Origin: Candidatus Pantoea varia
GTDB lineage: Bacteria > Pseudomonadota > Gammaproteobacteria > Enterobacterales > Enterobacteriaceae
Length of the DNA: 64,000 nucleotides
Assembly (NCBI RefSeq): GCF_900115075.1
Contig: NZ_FOVG01000001.1
Span: forward strand, 2,046,001 to 2,110,000
Reading direction: 5' to 3'
The number at the start of each line of letters is the position of its first letter. Position 1 is the stretch's first letter. The notes under the pieces are model-generated. The model saw only the letters and a list, made by a program, of their open reading frames with translations, did no database searches and was not told where the DNA came from. The position numbers were made by a program, and so were the translations under genes. Positions 9,708 through 17,469 of this stretch are shown one piece after another.

Positions 9708-10672
9708 TTCTCTTCTCCCGCAGCGGCCGGAAACATCGCTTCCGGCGTCAGTACCTGGTGAGTCAGCCCTTGCTCATAGAGCTCGCGACCAAAGTCCGCA
9801 ATCATCTTTCTGTTAACGCTAAAACCATTCTGATTCCAGTCCGCTGGTAATTCCTGCGCAGTGCGTCGCAAATCATCCAGCAGCCACGGTGTGGTGTCGG
9901 CATATTTCTCTCTCTTCTGCATCCACAGCTGGTAAGAGCGATCGATGACCTCACTTAACGCGGCAGGCAGCCAGGGATGCTCAGCCGCCAGCGCGGGTTT
10001 AAGCGCCAGAATATGAATGCCCGGCACATAGCCGACACGGTTGAAGTAGTCCCGCTCCGCCTGATAAAAATCGGTCTGCAGCTGCCGCAAACCCGAATCA
10101 GGCAGGAAAAAGCCCTCCGGCATAAACGGCGTGAAGATGGCATCGAGTTCACCCGCCTGCAGCATTTCAATCAGCGGTCGCTCGCCGGGAGCCGGTTCAA
10201 TGCGGCCAGGGCGGCCAAATCCCGCCAGCCGATCGACTATCGGATGATCGGCCGTAAGACGACCGGCATACCAGAAGACATCATCAATTTCGACGCCCGC
10301 TTCACGCAGCACCGTGCGTGTCCAGGTATTGCCCGAATCCTGCCAGCCGGTGACGCCAATCCTTTTGCCTTTCAGCTCTGCTGGCGTGGTGATGGGGCTG
10401 CTGGCGGTGGTGATGATGCAGCGCTGGCGGAAGCCGCGCATCAGGAAGTGCGGCAGTCCGAGCAGTGATTTGTCACCTCTGGCCCGGCTCTGGGCGTAAC
10501 GGCTGAATGAGACCTCACCGGCGTCATAATCGGGGCTGGTCGCCAGGTCATTCACCAGCGTGCCAACGCGGTCGATCTGTAACTCAAAGCCTTCTGGTCT
10601 GATGTCGCCCAGCGCCAGTGGGGTGAAGTAGTCCCAGTCGCGTACCGCCAGTCTGATGAGTAGCCTTGCCAT
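9704..10672 (-). CDS. cytosolic periplasmic-binding-fold protein (dihydroxyphthalate decarboxylase-like)
   Basis: The 322-residue product starts MARLLIRLAVRDWDYF with no signal peptide or lipobox, yet has the two-lobed type-2 periplasmic-binding fold pattern: FDAGEVSFSRYAQS-like segment near 50-60, ELKGKRIGVTGWQDSGNTW near 105, and a long C-terminal helical tail. This combination is seen in the 4,5-dihydroxyphthalate decarboxylase-like group and in orphan NitT/TauT-like binding proteins. It is the promoter-proximal gene of the operon and is coupled to the amidase. An enzymatic role in the cytosol is more likely than transport, but the reaction is not known. Confidence 0.7.
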   Translation of the reverse strand: MARLLIRLAVRDWDYFTPLALGDIRPEGFELQIDRVGTLVNDLATSPDYDAGEVSFSRYAQSRARGDKSLLGLPHFLMRGFRQRCIITTASSPITTPAELKGKRIGVTGWQDSGNTWTRTVLREAGVEIDDVFWYAGRLTADHPIVDRLAGFGRPGRIEPAPGERPLIEMLQAGELDAIFTPFMPEGFFLPDSGLRQLQTDFYQAERDYFNRVGYVPGIHILALKPALAAEHPWLPAALSEVIDRSYQLWMQKREKYADTTPWLLDDLRRTAQELPADWNQNGFSVNRKMIADFGRELYEQGLTHQVLTPEAMFPAAAGEEK

Positions 10673-10709
10673 GATCTCTCCGTTTACGCTGCGCCGTCGG
10701 GACGGTCAT

Positions 10710-10786
10710 AAAATAGTGCTTGAATTTGATACTAGATCCGGAATACTTATCTGAACAATCACTATTTTGTTACTGAACAAAGTATT
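10710..10786. promoter_or_regulatory. repeat-rich divergent regulatory region (MocR operator candidate)
   Basis: The 119-bp gap between the divergent operon and its regulator holds AAAATAGTG (10710-10718) inverted as CACTATTTT (10760-10768), AATACTT (10742-10748) inverted as AAGTATT (10780-10786), and a direct repeat CTGAACAA at 10751-10758 and 10773-10780. The direct repeats are 22 bp apart, two helical turns, which suits MocR dimers that bind spaced direct repeats. Confidence 0.55.
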
Positions 10787-10791
10787 TTCTT

Positions 10792-12147
10792 ATGACAGAG
10801 AGCGTCGACCTCAACTGGTTTTGCAGCCAGATAAAATCGCCTTCAGTGAAAGGCATCGCCCAGGCTGCCTCCGCCCTGATTCGTGACGGACAGATCGCAA
10901 CGGGTATGCAGATGCCTGCAGTGCGGGATATCGCGGAGCAGCTGGGTGTCAGTCCGGCAACCGTTTCTGCTGCCTGGGCGCAACTCAGAAAGCAGAAAGT
11001 GCTGGCGGGCAAGGGTCGCAGTGGTGTCTGGGTGAGTGGCAATACGGTGATGCCGCATCCGATTCGTTTTGAGAAGATTGGCAACTACGGTGAAAACATC
11101 CGGGCGGACCTGACTCTCGCCTCGCCCGACCCCGCCCTGCTACCTGACCTGCAGCGCGCGCTGCAGGCGGCCCTGCACTCACCACAGCTCAACAGCTACA
11201 TCCGTGAAGCGATTTCAGAACCACTGCTTCAGGCGATTAAGCCGCGCTGGCCCTACGCGGCAGAAGCGTTTCTGGCAACGGATGGCGGTTTTGATGCGAT
11301 GAACCTGCTGGTGCAGACCCTGGTTTCGCCGGGCGACCGGGTGATTATTGAAGACCCGACCGCGACCCGGCTGCTCGATATACTGGATAACGTTGGCGCA
11401 GAGATCCTGCCGCTGGCGTGTGATGAGCAGGGTCCGCTGCCGGAGGTCCTGTCTGTTCTGCTGGAGCAGGCACCGGTGATGCTGATCTATCAGCCCCGCA
11501 CCCACTCCGCTACCGGGAACAGCATCAGCGCGGCGCGACGTCAGGCACTGGCGCAGGTTCTGCAGCAGAGCAGCACACTGATCGTTGAGGATGATGGGAT
11601 TGGCGATCTCTCCGCGGAGGCGAGCTGGAGCCTGGGCGTGTATTTTCCTGAGCGAACATTGCATATCCGTTCGTTTTCCAAAGCCTACGGACCGGATCTG
11701 CGGCTGGCGGTGCTCTCTGCGACTTCGGAGATGGTCAGACGCATACAGTCATGGCGAAATTTTGGCGTCAGCTGGACCAGCCGCATTCTGCAGGACGCAG
11801 TCGCGTGGCTGATGGAGGATGAGGAGACGCAACGGCAGATTGCCACCGCGCGCGCCATCTACCGGCAACGACGCGAGGCGATGCTGGCGTCGCTGGCGCA
11901 ACGCGGCCTCTCTCTGCCGCTTCGCGACGGGTTAAGTCTCTATATCCCCGTGGCATCGGAGCAGTTCGCCATGATTACGCTGGCGGCCCGCGGTATTGCG
12001 GTCGTGCCAGGCGAGCGCTGCCGGCTTGGCCCCACGCAGTTTATTCGCGTCAGCATCGCCAGCATCAGGGATGAACAGCGGGAGATGATTGCCGGGGCGC
12101 TGGTCATCGCCTCAGGACGGGAATTCAACTCGCTTGCAGATCTTTGA
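10792..12147 (+). CDS. MocR-type transcriptional regulator (GntR HTH plus aminotransferase domain)
   Basis: The 451-residue protein has an N-terminal winged helix of the GntR family (residues about 15-85: MPAVRDIAEQLGVSPATVSAAWAQLRKQ) and a C-terminal fold-type-I aminotransferase domain. Lys297 in SFSKAYGPDLRL is the expected pyridoxal-phosphate lysine, and the aspartate and glycine features of the cofactor pocket are present. Such proteins sense amino-acid-like ligands through the PLP domain. It faces the ABC/amidase operon across a repeat-rich gap, so it most likely controls that operon. The 3' end overlaps the convergent GNAT gene by 23 bp. Confidence 0.93.
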   Translation: MTESVDLNWFCSQIKSPSVKGIAQAASALIRDGQIATGMQMPAVRDIAEQLGVSPATVSAAWAQLRKQKVLAGKGRSGVWVSGNTVMPHPIRFEKIGNYGENIRADLTLASPDPALLPDLQRALQAALHSPQLNSYIREAISEPLLQAIKPRWPYAAEAFLATDGGFDAMNLLVQTLVSPGDRVIIEDPTATRLLDILDNVGAEILPLACDEQGPLPEVLSVLLEQAPVMLIYQPRTHSATGNSISAARRQALAQVLQQSSTLIVEDDGIGDLSAEASWSLGVYFPERTLHIRSFSKAYGPDLRLAVLSATSEMVRRIQSWRNFGVSWTSRILQDAVAWLMEDEETQRQIATARAIYRQRREAMLASLAQRGLSLPLRDGLSLYIPVASEQFAMITLAARGIAVVPGERCRLGPTQFIRVSIASIRDEQREMIAGALVIASGREFNSLADL

Positions 12148-12556
12148 TGAGATAACAGGGTGATTCAACATAGCCTTCGCGGGCGTAGAACTGATTCGCC
12201 TTGAGACGCGACTGATGGCAATGGACTTCCATGCGATCGCAGCCACGACGCGCCGCCAGCGTTTCGGCATGCTGAAGCAGCTGCTGGCCGACGCCTTTGC
12301 TGCGCTCTCCTTCTGCAATGCAGAAATAGCTGATGCGAGCGAAATCACCGGCCAGGGCCAGCTGAGGAATAAAATGCAGGGAAAGGAAACCCAGCACCTG
12401 ACTGCCATGTTCAGCCACCAGCAGCGCTTCACTGGGATCGCTGCACAACTGTGCCAGACGCTGTTCAATAAAGCTTTCGGTTCCGCCGTAGCCTAGCTCG
12501 CTCAGCAAGGCACTCAACGCAAAACTGTCTTTTAACGCTGCCTGACGTATGTTCAT
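12125..12556 (-). CDS. GNAT family N-acetyltransferase
   Basis: A 143-residue single-domain acetyltransferase. The acetyl-CoA pyrophosphate loop is visible as EGERSKGVGQQLLQHAE (R-x-x-G-x-G/A pattern), followed by the usual Ala-rich helix and the C-terminal NQFYAREGYVE segment with the Tyr general acid region. The substrate is unknown; family members of this size acetylate small amines or peptide N-termini. It converges on the MocR gene and overlaps its end. Confidence 0.88.
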   Translation of the reverse strand: MNIRQAALKDSFALSALLSELGYGGTESFIEQRLAQLCSDPSEALLVAEHGSQVLGFLSLHFIPQLALAGDFARISYFCIAEGERSKGVGQQLLQHAETLAARRGCDRMEVHCHQSRLKANQFYAREGYVESPCYLIKDLQAS

Positions 12557-12740
12557 CCTCTCTCCTCACTCACCGGGTTCTGTCGCACAGTTATATAGCG
12601 TCGCAAGCTAAAAAGCTGCAAATCGGGTTGTTATAAATATGTTACGGGGATTTATTGTGAACCGCCGCGCAGTTTGTGCGGCAACAGGGACGATTAACGA
12701 GGTTACGATGAAAGGGATGAAGCGCAGATTACAGCCATAA

Positions 12741-12766
12741 AAAAACCCGCAATAAGGCGGGTTTTT
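12741..12766 (-). terminator. intrinsic terminator of cspE
   Basis: AAAAACCCGC (12741-12750) and GCGGGTTTTT (12757-12766) form a perfect 10-bp stem with loop AATAAG. Read on the minus strand it is a GC stem followed by T residues, 19 bases after the cspE stop. Confidence 0.92.
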
Positions 12767-12784
12767 AGAATTCTGACTGTTAAC

Positions 12785-12994
12785 TTACAGACTGATAACG
12801 TTAGCAGCAGATGGGCCTTTAGCGCCGTCGGTGATTTCAAACTCTACGCGCTGACCTTCAGCCAGAGTTTTGAAGCCGTTGCTCTGGATTGCAGAGAAAT
12901 GTACGAATACATCTTTGCTGCCATCTTCAGGAGTAATGAAACCGAATCCTTTAGATTCATTAAACCACTTAACGTTACCTTTGATCTTAGACAT
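12785..12994 (-). CDS. cspE: cold shock-like protein CspE
   Basis: CspE is an RNA chaperone and transcription antiterminator. The 69-residue product differs from E. coli CspE at only a few positions (QSNGFK, ITDGAK). The RNA-binding motifs KGFGFI (RNP1) and VFVHF (RNP2) are intact. The start is preceded by AAGGTAATATAG, and the leader contains a GACAC/GTGTC hairpin at about 13020-13036. In E. coli crcB and pagP flank cspE; neither is present here, so only part of the ancestral neighbourhood is kept. Confidence 0.97.
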   Translation of the reverse strand: MSKIKGNVKWFNESKGFGFITPEDGSKDVFVHFSAIQSNGFKTLAEGQRVEFEITDGAKGPSAANVISL

Positions 12995-13039
12995 CTATAT
13001 TACCTTTACATGAAAAATGGACACTAAACTGTGTCGGGG

Positions 13040-13713
13040 TCTAGTACAGCAATTGCTGAGGGATTTGTCCAGCATGATTTGATGAAAAAGTGATAAATAT
13101 CGACTTTCCGTACATCCATCACACTTTCCTGCTTTTCGACTTGCGTCCACCCCCTCAACAGGTATCAGGCGCAGAGCGTACTCCTGTTGCTAACCCGCTG
13201 GAAAGGCGAACCTTTTCAATTTTAAATAGTTACGTCATTGACGTTAAAAAGAAAAACCTGACTAAGACGTATTCCTGTTCTTACTGAGCGTTCAGGCCTT
13301 CAAACGCCTTTTTTTTGCCCTGCTGCGGGCTGCAGATCGCTTCGCTAAGAGCCGGTTTTTCTGCTGCTCGTGGCTGCCCTCACCTGACTGGTCGTTTTAT
13401 GACCATAAAATCTTAAATCTCTCAGTCCAGATCCCGCTCTCTCTCCGAAAAAAAGGTGCGTGCTGTGCTATCAACCCCAGTCAGAGCAGGCTATTCGCGG
13501 ATATTTTAGCCAGAGAGAGAGAAACCCTGATCAGGATCAATGAAGTGCTTTTTAGGGGCTGTCTTCGCATTTGGCAACAAACAAGCAACGTCATAAGAAA
13601 CTACTTTTCTGATCGCCGTCCGGAATAGTATTACCCGGCAATAGATAACGTCCGCTTAAGCGGTCAGGGACTGGCATCCGTTAATGCAGGATTAAAGGAG
13701 GATGAGACAGAGG
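13040..13713. other. gene-poor stretch between cspE and the zinc-ribbon gene
   Basis: No convincing coding region is seen. It holds the cspE leader and promoter (minus strand), a weak plus-strand terminator-like hairpin GCGTT/AACGC with eight T at 13288-13316, and CTGAT-CAGG-ATCAA at 13527-13540, which differs from the FNR consensus half-sites at one base. A short frame at 13090-13287 has no ribosome-binding site and an atypical composition, so it is not called as a gene. Confidence 0.5.
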
Positions 13714-13719
13714 ATGGTG

Positions 13720-13920
13720 ATGAAGATACGCTGCAGTCAATGTGGAAGCGCCCGGTTCTTTTTTACTGACTACCGGGAGGGCCAGCGCAACGTTCATGGT
13801 GCCTGCTGCGCAAACTGTAAAAAACGCCTGAATTCGCAGGATCTGCTGCCCAGAACGCCGATGGATCCCATTACAAACTCTCTTCTGGCCAGCCAGAAAA
13901 CAATTCGGGCACCTGATTAG
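13720..13920 (+). CDS. small zinc-ribbon protein
   Basis: A 66-residue basic protein with two Cys pairs, CSQCG near the start and CCANCKK some 25 residues later, the pattern of a single zinc ribbon. It resembles the small cold-shock-associated YmcF/YnfQ-type proteins in size and layout, but I cannot confirm the family. Three in-frame ATG codons (13702, 13714, 13720) are available; the strong AAAGGAGG at 13694-13701 touches the first, while AGAGG at 13709-13713 is correctly placed for 13720. Nucleic-acid binding is a reasonable guess. Confidence 0.6.
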   Translation: MKIRCSQCGSARFFFTDYREGQRNVHGACCANCKKRLNSQDLLPRTPMDPITNSLLASQKTIRAPD

Positions 13921-13951
13921 GTGCCCGCTGTCGCTAAAGCTTTAATAGAAA

Positions 13952-14035
13952 TCAGAAAATCAGTTTGAACACCCCTGTCAGGGTCAGCAGGCCGACGATA
14001 AAGATAATCGCGATAATCCACAGAATAATTTTCAT
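13952..14035 (-). CDS. yohP: YohP-like 27-residue membrane protein
   Basis: The frame encodes only 27 residues, starting MKIILWIIAIIFIVGLL and ending GVFKLIF, which matches E. coli YohP in length and in its MKIILW start and GVFK.IF end. The whole chain is one membrane helix. YohP is a tiny inner-membrane protein whose mRNA is known to reach the membrane before translation. AGGGGA lies eight bases before the ATG on the minus strand. The function of the family is unknown; cold or stress induction would fit the cspE neighbourhood. Confidence 0.85.
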   Translation of the reverse strand: MKIILWIIAIIFIVGLLTLTGVFKLIF

Positions 14036-14292
14036 TTCCTTTTCCCCTTACTGATTAGACACGCTTCCTGTAAGCATTATAGACAGGAATCTTTGGCATG
14101 CCGCTTCACTTAGGGTTCAACTGGTCAAAAGTTCACCGATTCTGCCCTTTATTTATATTCTGAGATAGCGATCGCAACACCCATTATTACCGGCCCTCTT
14201 TCTTCGTTTTACTCACCAGTCCTGGCTAAAATTTAGGCGGCAAGGCAGGCCTCAGTAGTGATGAGATTGAAAATGAGTCGCGAGGAGATCTT

Positions 14293-14538
14293 ATGAGCAC
14301 GATTAATACCAGCATGGGTCGCTACAGCCTGAAGGCAAAAAACAGCGGCAACCACATCAAAGGGACTTTCGCCATCAACGATGAAGGCGGCACGCAGCTC
14401 TCTCTGCAGGAGTTTGACGAGCACTACCTTGATGATGTGGTAAATAACGTTATCTACCCCGTTACCGGTGGCAACCGTGACATTGCATACGCGCTGCGGG
14501 AACAAATGGTAAAAGCCGGTTTTGAGCCGCCTCATTAA
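14293..14538 (+). CDS. small protein of unknown function
   Basis: An 81-residue soluble protein that I do not recognise. GAGGAGA is placed four bases before the ATG and a strong terminator follows the stop, so it looks like a real single-gene unit. The sequence is mixed alpha/beta in character with an acidic centre (LSLQEFDEHYLDDVVNNVIYP) and no signal peptide, membrane helix or cysteine. It ends in AGFEPPH. Confidence 0.7.
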   Translation: MSTINTSMGRYSLKAKNSGNHIKGTFAINDEGGTQLSLQEFDEHYLDDVVNNVIYPVTGGNRDIAYALREQMVKAGFEPPH

Positions 14539-14562
14539 GGCGTCAGATTGATTTAACAGGTT

Positions 14563-14586
14563 GGGCCGCACTTAGCGGCCCTTTTT
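14563..14586 (+). terminator. intrinsic terminator
   Basis: GGGCCGC (14563-14569) and GCGGCCC (14575-14581) form a perfect 7-bp GC stem with a five-base loop, followed by five T. It ends the 81-residue gene and lies before the convergent gntT end. Confidence 0.92.
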
Positions 14587-14650
14587 ATGTTGAAGGCGAC
14601 ACTCGGGGCAAAAGCAGAGAGCCGCTGGCAGGATTGCCAGCGGCCAGAGG

Positions 14651-15967
14651 TCAGATCACCCAGGAGAGCAGCAGACAACCCACCAGACCACAGACAGAAA
14701 TAATGGTCTCCAGCGCTGACCAGGAGCGGATGGTTTCGCCAATTGTCAGGTTGAAATACTCTTTAAACAGCCAGAAGCCAGGGTCGTTAACGTGCGAGAA
14801 GATCACGCTGCCAGACCCCACGGCAATCACCATCAGTTCCGGGCTGGCGCCACTGGTGACAATCAGCGGTGCCACGATGCCCCCGGCGGTAATCGCCGCT
14901 ACCGTGGCAGAGCCAAGTGCAATACGCAGCACTGCGGCAATCGACCAGGCCATAAAGATGGGTGACAGCTGAGTCGAGTGCATCATGCTGGCGATATATT
15001 TATCCACGCCGCTGTCCACCAGCACCTGTTTGAAGGCCCCGCCACCGCCGATGATCAATAGCATCATAGCGATGATTTTGATCGAGTCGGTCAGGGTATC
15101 CATCACCTGCTCCATCGTGCGGCCGCGATTCAGCCCAAAGGTGAAGATCGCAATCAGTACGGCAATCAGGGTCGCCATCACCGGGTCGCCAAAGAACTCT
15201 GCATACGGCAGCAGCACGTGGCCTTTAGGCAGCAACATCTCTGCCACGGCACGCAACGCCATCAGCACCACCGGCACCAGTGCCGTCCAGACGCTGACGC
15301 CAAAACCCGGCATTTCCGCTTCGGTGAAGGTTTTCGGGTTATAGAGTCCCTGCGGAATCGGTTTGTCGATATTCTTCAGGAAACGTGCGTATACCGGACC
15401 TGCCAGAATCACCGTTGGGATACCCAGCAGCGTACCAAACAGCAGCGTTTTACCCATGTCAGCGTTAAACAGCGTGGCGATGGCGGTTGGGCCAGGATGT
15501 GGCGGAAGAAAACCGTGCGTCACGGACAGCGCAGCCGCCATCGGCACCCCGACATAGAGTAGCGGTACACGCGCTGACGCCGCCACGCTGAATACCAGCG
15601 GCAGCATGAGGACAAAGCCTACTTCGTAGAACAGCGCAAATCCGACGATAAAACCGGTCAGCACCAGCGCCCACTGAATGTGCTTCGTACCAAATTTTTC
15701 AATCAGAGTGGTGGCAATGCGCTGCGCGCCGCCGCAGTCGGCCAGCAACTTACCGAGCATGGCCCCAAAGCCCATGATCAGCGCCAGGCTGCCCAGCGTG
15801 CCACCTACGCCCGCTTTGATTGAAGTAATGACCTTATTCACCGGCATGCCCTGCATCACGCCGACCGCCAGCGCCACCAGGATCAGCGCGATAAATCCAT
15901 TGAGCTTAAAGCGAATCATCAGCAGCAGCAGTAGCGCGACGCCGATCGCCACATAGAGTAATGGCAT
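14651..15967 (-). CDS. gntT: high-affinity gluconate:H+ symporter GntT
   Basis: From the ATG at 15967 (preceded by GGAGAAAAGCT) the product has 438 residues, the same as E. coli GntT, and follows it closely along its length (GGTLGSLALIMGFGAMLGKLLADCGG, TVAAITAGGIVAPL, FSHVNDPGFWLFKEYF). It is an inner-membrane carrier of about twelve or more hydrophobic segments importing gluconate. No gluconokinase gene is adjacent. Two GntR-type operators lie about 115-140 bp upstream, so induction by gluconate is expected. An upstream in-frame extension has no signal or homology support. Confidence 0.96.
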   Translation of the reverse strand: MPLLYVAIGVALLLLLMIRFKLNGFIALILVALAVGVMQGMPVNKVITSIKAGVGGTLGSLALIMGFGAMLGKLLADCGGAQRIATTLIEKFGTKHIQWALVLTGFIVGFALFYEVGFVLMLPLVFSVAASARVPLLYVGVPMAAALSVTHGFLPPHPGPTAIATLFNADMGKTLLFGTLLGIPTVILAGPVYARFLKNIDKPIPQGLYNPKTFTEAEMPGFGVSVWTALVPVVLMALRAVAEMLLPKGHVLLPYAEFFGDPVMATLIAVLIAIFTFGLNRGRTMEQVMDTLTDSIKIIAMMLLIIGGGGAFKQVLVDSGVDKYIASMMHSTQLSPIFMAWSIAAVLRIALGSATVAAITAGGIVAPLIVTSGASPELMVIAVGSGSVIFSHVNDPGFWLFKEYFNLTIGETIRSWSALETIISVCGLVGCLLLSWVI

Positions 15968-16055
15968 AGCTTTTCTCCACCTTGTGCACCGAACGGAATT
16001 CAGTGTCGATTTATTATCATGATCCCCGGAGGGCGACAAAACAGTGCATCTGTAA

Positions 16056-16109
16056 GATGTGTACACATCCCGACAAACGCTGTTACCGATAACATGTTAA
16101 GGGTAACAT
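16056..16109. promoter_or_regulatory. tandem GntR-type operators and a 14-bp palindrome
   Basis: TGTTA-CCGA-TAACA at 16081-16094 and ATGTTA-AGGG-TAACAT at 16094-16109 both fit the known E. coli GntR recognition pattern ATGTTA-N4-TAACAT, and they share one base. A separate perfect palindrome GATGTGTACACATC sits at 16056-16069. All lie between divergent gntT and the iron alcohol dehydrogenase gene, so both may respond to gluconate. Confidence 0.8.
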
Positions 16110-16259
16110 CCGCAGGAAAGCACCACCCCGCCGACGGTGAATTTCTGTTTTGCGAAGGTGATCAACTTTTTGCCGATGCGTTATCAGAAAGTTTGCCAGT
16201 GTCGACGCGGCGCTTTTCGTTACACTCAGATTTTAGCGAAATGTAAAAAGGATGCGCTG

Positions 16260-17408
16260 GTGAGTGAGAACCTGAGTGAGCTGTACAGTAATCAACAAAC
16301 CCTCTTTGGCCGGGGCAGCCTGGATAAACTGGTGCCGCTGCTGGCCGCCCGGTCACAGCCTACCCTGCTGTTTTGCGGGCAATCCTTCCTGCAGGGACCG
16401 GCCTATGCCCGGCTGAAAGCCGGACTCAACGACCACATCATCGGCTATGAAATTGTCAGCCATGAAGCTTCACCTGCCGAGATCGATGGCTGGGTGGCGC
16501 GCTGGCGCGGTCATGTCGATCGGGTGGTGGCGATAGGCGGAGGGAGCGTGCTGGATGCGGCGAAAGCGTTTAGCGCGATGATTCAGCACCCGTTGCCCAC
16601 CGCCCGCTATCTGGAAAAAGTGGGTGACACTGCGGTGCAGCCCATCACGCTGCCGCTGATTGCCGTCCCGACCACCGCCGGGACCGGCAGTGAAGTGACG
16701 CAAAATGCGGTAGTAACAGACCAGCAGGATATACAGATCAAAGCCTCGCTGCGCCATCCGGTCTTTGTGCCGGAGGTAGCGATTCTTGACCCGGATCTGC
16801 TGAAAGGCGCACCTGATCACGTGCTGGCGACCTGCGGTATTGATGCCTTTACCCACCTGTTTGAAGCCTATCTCTCCAGCAAAGGCAACCTCTTCACCCG
16901 ACAGCTGGCGTTGACCGGCCTGCGTCAGTTTGTTCAGGCCTGGCCTGCACTGAATCGCGAGGATGCGGCGGGTGATGCGGCACGCGAGGCGATGATGATG
17001 GCGTCATGGCTGGGGGGGGGCAGTCTGAGCAGCGCGGGTCTGGGGGTGATCCATGGCATTGCGGGGGAACTGGGGGCGATAAAACCCTTCCATCATGGTG
17101 AAGTGTGCGGGCGTCTGCTGTTTCCGTTCCTGGATTTGTTGTCCGACAGCGATCATCCGTTGCAGCGTAAGCTGATGGCGGAACTGCACCCACAACTTTT
17201 CAGCGAAACCACCCACTCACCGGCTCAGTTTCTGAAGCAGTGGCTGCAACAGCAGGCGATCACCCCGTTCTGGCAGCAAGGTCCCTCGCTGAGCCAGACA
17301 GAGGCAGAGTGGATTCTGGCGCGTGCCAATAGTAAAAATTCGCTGGTGAATTACAGCCGCGAACAGATGCAGATGATGATCGCGCAGGCCTGGAACATCA
17401 CGGCGTGA
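16260..17408 (+). CDS. iron-containing alcohol dehydrogenase
   Basis: A group-III NAD(P)-dependent dehydrogenase of 382 residues from a GTG start. AAGGA lies seven bases before that GTG, and the family homology begins just after it; a longer frame from 16137 adds only Cys/Arg-rich residues. The nucleotide motif GGGSVLDAAKAF, the PTTAGTGSEVTQNAV segment and the metal ligands in DAFTHLFEAY, GVIHGIAGE and FHHGEVC are complete, so the enzyme should be active. The substrate is not evident. Divergence from gntT across GntR-type boxes suggests a sugar acid, polyol or aldehyde linked to gluconate use (inference). Confidence 0.88.
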   Translation: MSENLSELYSNQQTLFGRGSLDKLVPLLAARSQPTLLFCGQSFLQGPAYARLKAGLNDHIIGYEIVSHEASPAEIDGWVARWRGHVDRVVAIGGGSVLDAAKAFSAMIQHPLPTARYLEKVGDTAVQPITLPLIAVPTTAGTGSEVTQNAVVTDQQDIQIKASLRHPVFVPEVAILDPDLLKGAPDHVLATCGIDAFTHLFEAYLSSKGNLFTRQLALTGLRQFVQAWPALNREDAAGDAAREAMMMASWLGGGSLSSAGLGVIHGIAGELGAIKPFHHGEVCGRLLFPFLDLLSDSDHPLQRKLMAELHPQLFSETTHSPAQFLKQWLQQQAITPFWQQGPSLSQTEAEWILARANSKNSLVNYSREQMQMMIAQAWNITA

Positions 17409-17430
17409 TCACCGCGCGGGCCTCCTTCAC

Positions 17431-17454
17431 TGACCTGCCAGCCCTGGCAGGTCA
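17431..17454. terminator. bidirectional hairpin between convergent genes
   Basis: TGACCTGCCA and TGGCAGGTCA make a perfect 10-bp stem with a GCCC loop, lying between the ends of the alcohol dehydrogenase and the phosphatase genes. No long T tract follows on either strand. Confidence 0.75.
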
Positions 17455-17469
17455 TACAAAGCCAGTCAG

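Noticed and set aside
13090..13287. 65-codon frame upstream of cspE
   Set aside because: No ribosome-binding site and it runs over the region where the cspE promoter and leader should be.
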